A stretch of DNA of 64,000 nucleotides from the NCBI GenBank assembly GCA_014380365.1, contig JACMJZ010000029.1, positions 310,001 to 374,000 on the forward strand, written 5' to 3'. This document shows positions 42,501 to 50,692 of this stretch, one piece after another. The notes under the pieces were generated by a model. It was not told where the DNA came from. It ran no database searches and saw nothing but the letters and a program-made list of their open reading frames with translations. Made by a program: the position numbers and the translations under genes. Source of the stretch: Pyrinomonadaceae bacterium. GTDB taxonomy: Bacteria > Acidobacteriota > Blastocatellia > Pyrinomonadales > Pyrinomonadaceae. The stretch's first letter is position 1; the number at the start of each line of letters is the position of its first letter.

Positions 42501-43624
42501 GCATGGCGCGTGACATTACGGATCGCAAACGGGCTGAAGAGGCGTTGCGCGAAAGTGAAGAGCGCTATCGTGAGTTGTTTGAGAACGCGAAAGACGGCAC
42601 TTTCGTTCACGATCTCAGGGGCAGATATACGTCGGTGAATCGCGCCGCCGAGAGACTGCTTGGCTATGCAAGGGCCGAGATTCTCGGAAAGGAGGTTATC
42701 CACTTTTTTCCTCCGGAACAGATAGAGCACATTCGCGAGTGCGCTCGCAAGCTGGTCGACGAAGGAGAAACCGCGTACGAATCTGAATTGATCACGAAGG
42801 ATGGCCGCCGCGTAGCCGTCCACGTTGAGAGTCACCTGATCTTTGAAAACGGCGTACCCATCGGAGTGCAGGGCACAGCCAGGGACATCACTGAGCGAAA
42901 AGCTGCCGAAGAGAAACTCACGGCGAACAGCGCGCAGTTGCGTGCTCTTTCAGCTCGGCTGCAATCCGCCAGAGAAGAGGAAGGGACTCGCATCGCACGT
43001 GAAATTCACGATGAACTCGGCTCAGTGTTGACCAGTTTGAAGTGGGATTTGGAAGGCACGGAAAAGATACTGGCTAGTCCGATCGGCGCCTCAGAATCCG
43101 CAGCCCTTCGTGAAAAATTGCAGGCTGTGATGAAGCTGGCTGATGTGGCTGCCAGCGCCATCCGGCGCATCGCCTCTGAATTGCGACCCAGCATTCTGGA
43201 CGACCTTGGCCTGGTGGCTGCAATTGAATGGCAGGCCCAGCAGTTTCAAGCCCGCACTGGAATCGTCTGCATTTGCGATTGTTCTCTGGAAAAGGTTGAG
43301 CTGAACGAAGCCCAATCAACCGCGGTCTTCCGCATCCTCCAGGAAGCTCTGACCAACGTCCTGCGGCATGCGCACGCAACCAGGGTTGATATCAAGATCA
43401 ACAAGGAGCACGGTTATCTAGCCCTATCGATCAGCGACAACGGCAAAGGAATCACCGAAAGCGAGAAGTGCGAACAGGGATCATTGGGAATACTGGGAAT
43501 GCGCGAACGGGCTCACCTCGTAGGTGGTGACATCGATCTTCAGGGAATCGAGGGAAAGGGAACGCTGGTTACTGTAAGAGCGCCCATCTCGGGACAGGAG
43601 AGGGTTTTGAGAATGACGCGCTAA
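39521..43624 (+). CDS. Soluble multi-PAS/GAF sensor histidine kinase (NarX-type)
   Basis: 1367 residues from ATG 39521; an in-frame GTG at 39440 is the alternative. No membrane segments. Order: a partial PAS remnant, four PAS units (each ending VTERK-like), two GAF domains (about 540-870), two more PAS, then HisKA_3 with the phosphorylatable His near 1162 in IAREIHDELGS, the RPSILDDLGLV loop, N box ILQEALTNVLRHAHA and G boxes DNGKGI and GILGMRERAHLVGG. Such kinases sense cytoplasmic redox or small ligands and phosphorylate LuxR-type regulators; the next gene encodes one 28 bases away. Confidence 0.9.
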   Translation: MSPSVDQDIKDRKQVEDPLNEGRRAMQRPSKESKVIAQLAINRDVTERRRIEDRLKRSERHLAEAQHFAHIGSWRWDINSRIQNWSDELYRIYGLQPESIESTYEAFLELVHPDDRKRMCDVVEHSAKTREPFDLYLRIIRPDGEERVIQSRGCSLYDAQGTPIGRYGTVQDVTEHWRAQEALRIAEQKYRHIFENAGEGIFQSTPEGRYIAANPALALMHGFASPEELIHNRQDISRQIYVDPTRREEFKRQLEEQGAVRWFEHQLFRKDGSKIWISVNARAVRDEQGAIQYYEGTAQDVTQRKLVEKELGRSEEMYRSLVEQAPDAIFIASPNLHFIDLNARACELSGYTKDEILQMSIPDFMLPEDILAAPLRLKEMQEGKTAIAERRLRRKDGKLVPVEVSAKILSDGRLQAIVRDITERKQAEAALQESEERFRQLSEAAFEAIILHDNGTILEVNQSFCRMYGYERTEVIGKSILDLALPQFRELFRQKLRSGDTNPYESPVLRKDGTVFNAELAGKPINYRGRVVRVGAIRDITEQKRNERRQAAQYGVTRVLAESATLAEATPQLLRVICESLRWKMGEFWRVCDGTNLLRCVETWHVPGLDATAFIEASRQTELAPGVGLPGRVWQSGQPAWIPDVMTDPRFARAAIAAKVGLRGAVAFPILLGNHTPGVMLFFSRRTPEVDEDLLKIMSAISSQIGQFTERKRAETRSAAFANLAQNLSGAMTPLEAGQIIARTAQNLFGWDSCTLDLYDAEHDVIHPMLNVDTIGGKQVDVTPFISGRKPTPRGRRVIDHGPELILRKEPFVFDKDAVPFGDVSRPSAAIMTAPIRHASRVIGVLSIYTYSPLVYDDVALGDLQALADHCGEALNRLQAEEQLRESEERYRDLVENSRELICTHDLEGLILSANRAATEVLGHDREDYFGKKNLREILTPEALEGFEDYLARIRNDGVATGIMLVQTSSGEHRIWEYYNTLRTEGVAAPIVRGMARDITDRKRAEEALRESEERYRELFENAKDGTFVHDLRGRYTSVNRAAERLLGYARAEILGKEVIHFFPPEQIEHIRECARKLVDEGETAYESELITKDGRRVAVHVESHLIFENGVPIGVQGTARDITERKAAEEKLTANSAQLRALSARLQSAREEEGTRIAREIHDELGSVLTSLKWDLEGTEKILASPIGASESAALREKLQAVMKLADVAASAIRRIASELRPSILDDLGLVAAIEWQAQQFQARTGIVCICDCSLEKVELNEAQSTAVFRILQEALTNVLRHAHATRVDIKINKEHGYLALSISDNGKGITESEKCEQGSLGILGMRERAHLVGGDIDLQGIEGKGTLVTVRAPISGQERVLRMTR

Positions 43625-43652
43625 AGGCCCAGCCAGTTTCAAGGCGCACCCG

Positions 43653-44297
43653 ATGAAGAGACCAATGAAACGAATCCTCATCATTGACGATTATGCAGTT
43701 GTGCGGGACGGGGTGAAGAAGATTTTCGATGAGCAACCCAACGCGGTTGTTTTCGGAGAAGCGAGCACCGCAAGCGAAGCCCTTCAGCTCGTTCGCGACC
43801 AGAATTGGGACCTGGCCGTGCTGGATCTTTCTCTGGGCAACCAGAGCGGACTGGACGTCTTGAAAGAGTTTAAGCAAATTCGTCCAAGGCTTCCGGTGCT
43901 TATTCTCAGCATGCATTCGGAGGAAGAATATGCTCGCCGCGCCTTCAAAGCGGGTGCCTCAGGCTACATTACAAAAGACAGTTCCAGTGCAGAGTTGGCC
44001 AAGGCAGTAAACAAAGTCGCGGCCGGAGGTAGGTATATCACTTCCGCACTCGCGGAACGACTCGTGTTTGATCTCGGGCGAAAGTCCGATCTGCCGCCTC
44101 ATAAGAGCCTTTCTGATCGAGAGTTTGAGGTAATGCGCTTAATAGCTTCCGGACAAACTGTTACTGAGATCGCTGAGTTGCTCTCGCTCAGCGACAAGAC
44201 AATCAGCACTTATCGCGCCAGGCTATTGGAAAAGATGGGAATGAAGACAAACGCGGAGCTGACTCGCTATGCCATCCGCAACAAACTCGTGGATTGA
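43653..44297 (+). CDS. NarL/FixJ-type response regulator
   Basis: 214 residues. REC: IDD acidic pair at 11-12, phosphoacceptor in AVLDLSLGNQSG, LSMHSEEEYARRAFKAGASGYITKDSS with the switch Ser and conserved Lys. The LuxR helix-turn-helix is about 150-210 (LSDREFEVMRLIASGQTVTEIAELLSLSDKTISTYRARLLEKM). All phosphorylation residues are present. It is the natural partner of the preceding NarX-type kinase. Confidence 0.93.
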   Translation: MKRPMKRILIIDDYAVVRDGVKKIFDEQPNAVVFGEASTASEALQLVRDQNWDLAVLDLSLGNQSGLDVLKEFKQIRPRLPVLILSMHSEEEYARRAFKAGASGYITKDSSSAELAKAVNKVAAGGRYITSALAERLVFDLGRKSDLPPHKSLSDREFEVMRLIASGQTVTEIAELLSLSDKTISTYRARLLEKMGMKTNAELTRYAIRNKLVD

Positions 44298-44732
44298 ACG
44301 GAATCAATTCCCTCCCTTGCTACAAATCATGCGCGACAAACCCGGGACACCTGAATCGTTTCTTAATCTCAGTTTCCGATGCAGTTCAGTGAGAAACCCC
44401 ACAGGAGTTTTGAACTTGTATAGCATACGAACTGCAACTTCGTTGCGGCGTAAGGCAACCCCTACACAATTGCTGGCAAGGCTCCGACAGTAAAATCAAA
44501 GCTAAGCCGATACTCGTATCTGGATCTGATCTGTATGCTCTAAGCTTTGCGGTTGATTCGATTTGGGAGTTCGAGAGAGTTGGGCGCGACAGCTGTTTCA
44601 CTATCAGGTTTTCCCTGATTGCAAGCTCACGGGTAACACGGTAGTTTCCCAGCGTTGCAACAGGTCTGGTAAGAAGGTCAAGACTGATCTCCCCTGGTTT
44701 TGGGCCCGCCTGTTTCCTCACTGCTGAATGCA
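44298..44732. other. Intergenic region, no gene seen
   Basis: 435 bases between two response-regulator genes without a coding pattern on either strand. No perfect -10/-35 pair or strong hairpin was found by eye. Confidence 0.4.
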
Positions 44733-45428
44733 ATGCCGAAACCTTATCCTTCATCCGGTGCAAAACCCGTAAAGGCAGACTCTGCGCCAAAACCGATCAG
44801 AATCTTGCTATCGGGCCGGCATGCGCTGGTGCGTGCTGGTATTCGTGCCCTGCTGGAGAGAATCGACGAAGTCGAAGTTGCGGAGGCGGCGGACCGCCAA
44901 CAAATCTTTGCTGCAATTACGGAATTCAACCCTCACATTGTATTGCTCGATCTTCCAACTCCGGGCTTGAGCGGGCTCGATCTATTGAAAGAAATTGTTG
45001 AGAAATTCCCCTCGACACGAGTGATTGCCCTCTCACAACAGGAAACCGAAGAACAAGCTGTTCAGGCACTGCGATCGGGAGCGGCGGGGTTTATCGCCAA
45101 AAGTGCGGCCAGTACTGAGCTCGAGTTGGGAGTTAGGGCTGTTGTCAGAGGAGAAAGGTACCTTGCATCAGAAATATCAAAACAAGCGGTACTAAAATAC
45201 CTTGAAGACCCGCGTTCCTTTTTTCCCGAACTCACGCCGCGCCAGTATCAAGTGCTGAAGATGATTGCCGAAGGTCACGCCACCAAGGAGATCGCGCGAC
45301 GGTTAACCATCAGCGTCAAGACGGTCGAGACGCATCGCGCCCAATTAATGGACCGGCTGAATATTCATGACATAGCCGGTCTGGTTCGTTACGCGTTGCG
45401 CATGGGTCTGGTGAAACTTGATGAATGA
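44733..45428 (+). CDS. LuxR-type regulator with degenerate receiver
   Basis: 231 residues from ATG 44733. The REC domain begins IRILLSGRHALVRAGIRALLE; the usual ADDH is replaced by SGRH, so the acidic pair that binds Mg2+ is missing. The phosphoacceptor Asp remains in VLLDLPTPGLSG, as do the switch Ser (IALSQQ) and Lys (FIAKS). The LuxR helix-turn-helix is intact (LTPRQYQVLKMIAEGHATKEIARRLTISVKTVETHRAQLM). Without the acidic pocket it is probably not phosphorylated in the normal way and may work by expression level, dimerisation or ligand binding. Confidence 0.88.
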   Translation: MPKPYPSSGAKPVKADSAPKPIRILLSGRHALVRAGIRALLERIDEVEVAEAADRQQIFAAITEFNPHIVLLDLPTPGLSGLDLLKEIVEKFPSTRVIALSQQETEEQAVQALRSGAAGFIAKSAASTELELGVRAVVRGERYLASEISKQAVLKYLEDPRSFFPELTPRQYQVLKMIAEGHATKEIARRLTISVKTVETHRAQLMDRLNIHDIAGLVRYALRMGLVKLDE

Positions 45429-45821
45429 AACGACGCACTCCGTTGAGAGACTTTTGATGCAACGAATCTTTTTGTCGGAAACTCTCTCTCCTCTGTAAGA
45501 GATCTCCTCACAGCCGCCTCAGGAACTTCCCGATTGTGCTGTACGTCACATAGCCATAGACTGCCCCTCAGGATTACCCCTTATTTGCTCTACGCGTTAA
45601 CGTCCCCAAACGCGACTCAAGTACTCGGCCATCCAAAAGATCTTTTTCCTGGCGTTAGTAGAAGAACATACAGGTGTCTGACACGTAAGTTTCGGAACGC
45701 TCGTCCCAAAAGCATTTCGGCGAGCGACGCGTAGACGACGAGAGCGGACTCTACGGCGGATCTCCCTTTCGCAGTCAATTGCTCAACCAGCATCTGCGAC
45801 AGGGAAACACACAGGCCGATC
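45429..45821. other. Intergenic region, no gene seen
   Basis: 393 bases upstream of the AAA-REC gene; no frame with coding character on either strand. No clear promoter or terminator could be assigned. Confidence 0.4.
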
Positions 45822-47264
45822 ATGGAACACTTCATACTCCCACCGCAGCCAACTTCGCGATCGCCACTTGGCGCACAGCCATCCGATCTGGTGACGTTGT
45901 TGTCGCAGAAGGTTGTCGGCCAATCAGCCGCCACCAAAGCTATCGTTCCTTATGTCTACATGTATCAGTCGGGCCTCGCGCCTGAAGGGAGACCTGCGGG
46001 CGTCTTCTTGCTGCTGGGTCCCACGGGTACAGGTAAGACCAAGACGATAGAGGCGATCGCTGAGCTCTTGCACGGGGATGAAAAAAAGATTCTCAAGATC
46101 GATTGTGGCGAATTTCAGATGGAGCATGAAACAGCCAAACTGGTTGGCGCTCCTCCCGGCTACCTGGGTCATCGCGAAACCATTCCCCTGCTCACGCAAC
46201 AGCAGTTGACGGAAGTTACCAGCCTGGACTGTGACCTGGCGCTGGTGCTGTTCGACGAAATCGAGAAGGCCGCCCATTCAATCACCAAGCTGTTGCTGGG
46301 CATTCTCGACAAAGGCATCCTTCGTCTTGGCGATAACACGAGCGTCAATTTCGAAAAAAGTCTGATCTTTTTCACAAGCAACCTCGGCTCACGGGAGATG
46401 ATGAAAGAGATCAACCCCAACATTGGGTTTCAGAGCGCTACAGCCAGATCACAAATAGATCTCACCACCAGACTGGAAAGTATCGCGCTGGGGGCGGTGA
46501 GAAAGCGCTTCTCGCCTGAGTTTGTTAATCGCATCGATGCAGTAGTCACCTATAACCCACTCGATGCGGGAGCCATCGAAATAATTCTCGATCACGACCT
46601 CCGGGCGCTACAGGATCACGTCAACCTGCGGCTCGGTGAGCGGTATTTCTCAATTGAGGTAACCCCGGAAGCGAAACGATTCCTGCTCCAAAGGGGAGTC
46701 AGCCAGGAGTACGGCGCCCGGGAACTCAAGCGCACGATTCACCGTCAGCTTACGCAACCCCTGGCGACTATGGTGACCCGTGGTGAGATTCTGCCGGGTG
46801 CGCAGGTAAGCATTTCAGTAACGGATGCCGGCGAAGCTCTGTCCATAGTGTGCATAGGCGGTGCCACGAAGGTAGTACGGCAAACCACCACAGTTCTTAT
46901 AGTCGATGACAACCACGACCTATTGTTTTTTCTAGCTGGGCAGATGAAAGAGGAAGGCTGGGAAATTCTGATCGCGGAAAACGGCGCGCAGGCTCGTCTC
47001 GCCTTTTATCAGCGCCGGCCGGATGTTGTGCTGCTCGATTACTGTCTCGGTGACGACGATGGCTTCAAGCTGGGTTTGGAGTTTCACGCGCAAGCTCCGC
47101 TGACCCACATCATTTTGATGACCGGCGGCGGGTTCCCCGACGAGTTGCAGTCTGTCTGGGATGGGCAAGGTCTCCCGGTGTTATACAAGCCCTTTCTGGC
47201 CCAGGACGTTTTAAACCTGGTGAGGGGACGCATAAGTAAGGCCGCTGCAACTGCTGCGGCTTAG
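45822..47264 (+). CDS. Single-ring Clp-type AAA+ ATPase fused to a receiver domain
   Basis: 480 residues. Residues 1-345 match the D2 module of Hsp100/Clp unfoldases: VVGQSAA entry, Walker A GPTGTGKT (66-73), pore loop GAPPGYLG (109-116), Walker B LVLFDE (141-146), sensor 1 TSN (185-187), Arg finger in FSPEFVNRID (R237), sensor 2 GAR (298-300) and the D2-small helix. IGF at 201-203 occupies the ClpP-docking loop position. There is no Clp_N domain and no D1. Residues 357-475 are a complete REC: VDD (361-363), phosphoacceptor D406, T434, K456. I know no characterised protein with this order. Inference: a phosphorylation-controlled unfoldase, perhaps for ClpP, in a two-component cluster. Confidence 0.9.
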   Translation: MEHFILPPQPTSRSPLGAQPSDLVTLLSQKVVGQSAATKAIVPYVYMYQSGLAPEGRPAGVFLLLGPTGTGKTKTIEAIAELLHGDEKKILKIDCGEFQMEHETAKLVGAPPGYLGHRETIPLLTQQQLTEVTSLDCDLALVLFDEIEKAAHSITKLLLGILDKGILRLGDNTSVNFEKSLIFFTSNLGSREMMKEINPNIGFQSATARSQIDLTTRLESIALGAVRKRFSPEFVNRIDAVVTYNPLDAGAIEIILDHDLRALQDHVNLRLGERYFSIEVTPEAKRFLLQRGVSQEYGARELKRTIHRQLTQPLATMVTRGEILPGAQVSISVTDAGEALSIVCIGGATKVVRQTTTVLIVDDNHDLLFFLAGQMKEEGWEILIAENGAQARLAFYQRRPDVVLLDYCLGDDDGFKLGLEFHAQAPLTHIILMTGGGFPDELQSVWDGQGLPVLYKPFLAQDVLNLVRGRISKAAATAAA

Positions 47265-47314
47265 GGTAAAGGAGAACTGCCGCCGTTGCTGAGCAGTGAC
47301 GAATCAGATTGCAG

Positions 47315-47392
47315 AGATCGCGTGCCCTCCTGAGAGGGACGGTGCGCGCGAGTGGAGAAGGACGCCGCCTTGGGGGCGAGAGCGGCGTCCTT
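47315..47392 (+). ncRNA. Two-hairpin structured element, copy A
   Basis: Starts AGATCGCGTG like copy B. A small stem (CCCTC/GAGGG around CTGA, flanked by CGCG/CGCG) is followed by a strong stem: AAGGACGCCGC (47358-47368) with GCGGCGTCCTT (47382-47392). Strand and transcription are assumed; a dispersed palindromic repeat is the alternative. Confidence 0.45.
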
Positions 47393-47512
47393 ATCCCAAA
47401 CACTAAACCGGGGAGGCAGAATCGATAATCCGCGTGTCGCCGTCCCAGCGACACCGCGCGAAGTCAGGAGGATCTTGGCCGGCGGCCAAGGTCTTACTAG
47501 AGGAGGCGGATC

Positions 47513-47731
47513 ATGACGACTAACTATGCCAGCGAAACACTGACCAAAGCCATCAAGAACCATTTGTGGAAAGTGGATGCTATTCCGCCAACAGCAGAGG
47601 CGACAGAATTGGCCCGTGAACTTGCACAGGTTTGTCTGACCGAATTAAACACGGTGGGATTGGGTAGTGAGACGGTCGAGGACCTCTTCGCACCCTTCGC
47701 AACCAAGACGAAGGCTCGAGGTGCTCATTAA
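47513..47731 (+). CDS. Small hypothetical protein
   Basis: 72 residues, well translated by its signal (AGAGGAGG about seven bases before the ATG). Mostly helical (SETLTKAIKNHLWKVDAI; ATELARELAQVCLTELNTVGL) with a C-terminal segment TVEDLFAPFATKTKA. Not recognised. It lies alone between the two copies of the structured element and between the AAA-REC and kinase genes; a small accessory or regulatory protein for one of them is possible. Confidence 0.55.
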   Translation: MTTNYASETLTKAIKNHLWKVDAIPPTAEATELARELAQVCLTELNTVGLGSETVEDLFAPFATKTKARGAH

Positions 47732-47872
47732 AAACAAGAGCGGGAGGCGGGGGTTCCGCAAACGCAACGTAGCATTCTTTTCAAGATGTGGATCAGTAGT
47801 CCTTTAGGAGAGTCTGTGATGGAGGGAGGAATCCAGCAGGGACTCTCCCGCTAGGACGACACAATTTTTTCC

Positions 47873-47953
47873 AGATCGCGTGATGCCTTTACGTAAGGGG
47901 ACACGCGCCACGAAGAAGGACGCTGCCTTGGGGCGAAAGCAGCGTCCTTCTTC
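47873..47953 (+). ncRNA. Two-hairpin structured element, copy B
   Basis: Outer CGCGTG/CACGCG and inner CCTT/AAGG form the first stem; GAAGAAGGACGCTGC (47912-47926) pairs perfectly over 15 bases with GCAGCGTCCTTCTTC (47939-47953), followed by AGTTTTA. Relative to copy A, C-G becomes T-A in the long stem and the inner small stem changes on both sides. It ends about 90 bases before the kinase start and could also terminate transcription. Confidence 0.45.
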
Positions 47954-48043
47954 AGTTTTATCTCGCCAGTACGCGTTGCGACCAGATGGAAGAGATGAAG
48001 CGCTCGCAGGTGGAATATCAACCGGGGACTTTAGGCAGCATTT

Positions 48044-50692
48044 ATGGCGACGCGCCGTTTCTCTTTGGCCAATCTTTCGCTCAAGCACCGCTTGCCGTTG
48101 CTGATTGGTTCACTGCTGCTCGGCATCATCATAGCCTCGACCCTGGCATCTTATCGCGGAGTAAGACAATCGGCGCTCGAAGTCGGCCGGGAGCGGTTGA
48201 AGAACCTCACGCAACAGTTGGCAACCACGTCGCATCAGTCGACGGTGCTCATGCTCACTAAGACACAGACTGCTGCTAACAACTCGGCGATTCATGCGTT
48301 TCTCCAGTCCCCTTCACCTGTGACGCGATCCGAAGCTGCCGCGATTCTCCAGCAATTCACCGTGACTCACGATCCGAATAGTTTGCGAGTCGAATTATGG
48401 AACTCGAGCGCCACTATCGTTCTGATCGCGCCGGATGGCGTGTCACCAGAGATGGATGATTTGAACACTGAGTTCGCGCAATGCGCACGCGACCCGTTCA
48501 GGGCCGTAGGCGCACTTCGCCTCGTCAAAGAAATCCTCGTTTATCCGGCCCTGGCAGCGACGACAGATAAGGACGGAAAAGTGCTCGGTTATCTCGTCAG
48601 GTGGCGTCGGCTCTCGGTTACTCCTGACCCGCGTGGGCTGAGGGATTTGCTCGGTAGCGAAGCGACCCTTTACTTCGGCAACATTGAAGGCGACTTCTGG
48701 ACAGACCTGGTAAAACCCGTGTCCAGCCCCCCGTCGGGCTTCGGTTCAACTCTGGAACCGACGAATTACCTGCGAGACGGAAACTCAGTTATGGCTTTGG
48801 GGCGACCAATCAGGGGCACGCCGTTTTTCGTGGTAGTCGAATTTCCCGATCACGTCCTTCTGAGTGGGCCAAACAAGTTTCTTGGGCGCTTGTTAATTAT
48901 CGATGCCGTGTTACTGGCGTTTGGACTCCTCGGCGCCTTTACGCTGAGCCGCAGCATCACGGGGCCCCTTGATTTGCTGACCGGATCGGCGTCAAGAATT
49001 AGCGGCGGCGACTATTCCGGCATAGTTCAGATCCCCCGAAACGATGAACTCGGCGCGCTTGGCAACGCGTTTAATTCAATGGTGGCTGGAGTGCGCAGTT
49101 CACGGCGGAGTCTTGAAGAAAAGATTCAGGAACTCAAGCTGATGCAGGAGACGGCTTCGAAATTGGCGGCGATCGTGGAGTCGTCCCAGGATGCCATCAT
49201 CGGGAAAACTGGGGATGGCATTATTACCAGTTGGAATAAGAGCGCGGAAAGACTCTACGGCTATTCGGCCGAAGAAGTAGTAGGACGTTCGATCGCAGTT
49301 CTACTTTCACCAGACCTTGCGGACGAAATCGCCACGATTCTGAAGCGAGTCGGCCAAGGCGAAAGTATTGATCATTTCGAAACTGACCGCATTACAAAGG
49401 ATGGGAGACAACTTTCGATCTCCCTGACCATCTCTCCAATCCGGGACGAGTCAGGTGCGATCATCGGTTCATCAACAATTGCGCGGGATATCACCAAGCA
49501 AAAGCGCTCGGACAAAGCGCTGCGTTCTTCAGAGATCCGCTACCGGCGGCTCTTTGAGTCTGCCAAGGACGGCATTCTAATTCTCGACGCTGAAAGCGGG
49601 CGGACGCTTGATGCGAACCCCTATTTTCTCGAAATGCTCGGTACTTCCAAAGAGAAACTCCTGGGCCAGGAACTCTGGGAGATGGGCCCTTTCAAAAACA
49701 TAGTCGCCTCAAAGATCGCCTTCGACGAACTACAGGAGCGAGGCTTCAAACGTTACGAAGACCTGCCGCTCGAAGATAGCGACGGGATTATCCGCAATGT
49801 GGAATTTGTAAGTAACAGTTATTTCTCGGGTGAACGGCGGGTAATCCAGTGCAACATCCGCGACATCACAGAGCGCAAAATGGCGGAAGAGGAATTGCGC
49901 CGAACGAACCAACGCCTTGAGGGAGCGCTTGCCGATCTTCTGACCAGGACGCAGGAGTTGGCGTCGATGACGCAACAGCTTTGGCAGGCCTCAAAACTCG
50001 CGACCATGGGTGAGTTAGCCGCCAGCGTCGCTCATGAGTTAAATAATCCGCTGGCGACAATCTCACTACACACTGAACTCATTGTTGGCCTACTGGCCAA
50101 CGACGATCCCAACCTTCAATCGTTGCGGGTGGTTGAGCAGGAAGTCGGACGCATGGCAACCCTGGTGGGCAATCTCTTGCAGTTCAGCCGGCGTAGTCAG
50201 AAGCAAATCTCTACCGTGGATCTTGGCGACGAGGTAACGAAATCACTCGACTTCATTCAATATCATTTGCGCAGCCACCGGATCGATATCGTGAACGATT
50301 GTGCGACTGTCCTTCCCAGTGTCCAGGCAGACCGGGAGCAGTTGCGCCAGGTCTTCCTGAATTTGATCACCAATGCCAGCGACGCAATGCCTGGGGGCGG
50401 AACGCTGACGGTTCGCAGCCGTGCGGGAGTGATGGCCGGCGGTCACGCGGCAGTCGTCATCGAATTCTCTGATACAGGCATCGGCGTTAAGACGGGCGAC
50501 TTGCCGAAGCTTTGGGAACCCTTTTTCACTACCAAGCCGGAAGGCAAAGGCACGGGACTCGGTTTAGCTATTTGCCGCCGCACGGTGGAGGATCACCGCG
50601 GAACAATCGTGATCGAAACGGAGCCGGGGAAAGGCACGACCGTGCGCATCACTTTACCGGCAACCGCCGAAGACTTCGAGGTAGCGGCGTGA
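48044..50692 (+). CDS. Membrane sensor histidine kinase (periplasmic domain-HAMP-PAS-PAS)
   Basis: 882 residues. Two membrane helices (PLLIGSLLLGIIIASTLA near 19-36; LLIIDAVLLAFGLLGAFTL near 285-303) flank a periplasmic sensor of about 250 residues. HAMP (SRSITGPLDLLTGSASRI), two PAS domains (about 370-490, 500-625), a HisKA with His near 663 in ASVAHELNNPLATI, and HATPase with N box NLITNASDAMPGG, G1 SDTGIG and G2 GTGLGLAI follow. The NtrB-like H box fits the NtrC-type regulator encoded three genes downstream. The next gene starts inside its stop (GTGA). Confidence 0.92.
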   Translation: MATRRFSLANLSLKHRLPLLIGSLLLGIIIASTLASYRGVRQSALEVGRERLKNLTQQLATTSHQSTVLMLTKTQTAANNSAIHAFLQSPSPVTRSEAAAILQQFTVTHDPNSLRVELWNSSATIVLIAPDGVSPEMDDLNTEFAQCARDPFRAVGALRLVKEILVYPALAATTDKDGKVLGYLVRWRRLSVTPDPRGLRDLLGSEATLYFGNIEGDFWTDLVKPVSSPPSGFGSTLEPTNYLRDGNSVMALGRPIRGTPFFVVVEFPDHVLLSGPNKFLGRLLIIDAVLLAFGLLGAFTLSRSITGPLDLLTGSASRISGGDYSGIVQIPRNDELGALGNAFNSMVAGVRSSRRSLEEKIQELKLMQETASKLAAIVESSQDAIIGKTGDGIITSWNKSAERLYGYSAEEVVGRSIAVLLSPDLADEIATILKRVGQGESIDHFETDRITKDGRQLSISLTISPIRDESGAIIGSSTIARDITKQKRSDKALRSSEIRYRRLFESAKDGILILDAESGRTLDANPYFLEMLGTSKEKLLGQELWEMGPFKNIVASKIAFDELQERGFKRYEDLPLEDSDGIIRNVEFVSNSYFSGERRVIQCNIRDITERKMAEEELRRTNQRLEGALADLLTRTQELASMTQQLWQASKLATMGELAASVAHELNNPLATISLHTELIVGLLANDDPNLQSLRVVEQEVGRMATLVGNLLQFSRRSQKQISTVDLGDEVTKSLDFIQYHLRSHRIDIVNDCATVLPSVQADREQLRQVFLNLITNASDAMPGGGTLTVRSRAGVMAGGHAAVVIEFSDTGIGVKTGDLPKLWEPFFTTKPEGKGTGLGLAICRRTVEDHRGTIVIETEPGKGTTVRITLPATAEDFEVAA

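Noticed and set aside
48044-50692. Chemoreceptor
   Set aside because: It has HAMP and a periplasmic domain, but the C-terminus is HisKA-HATPase, not a methyl-accepting signalling domain.
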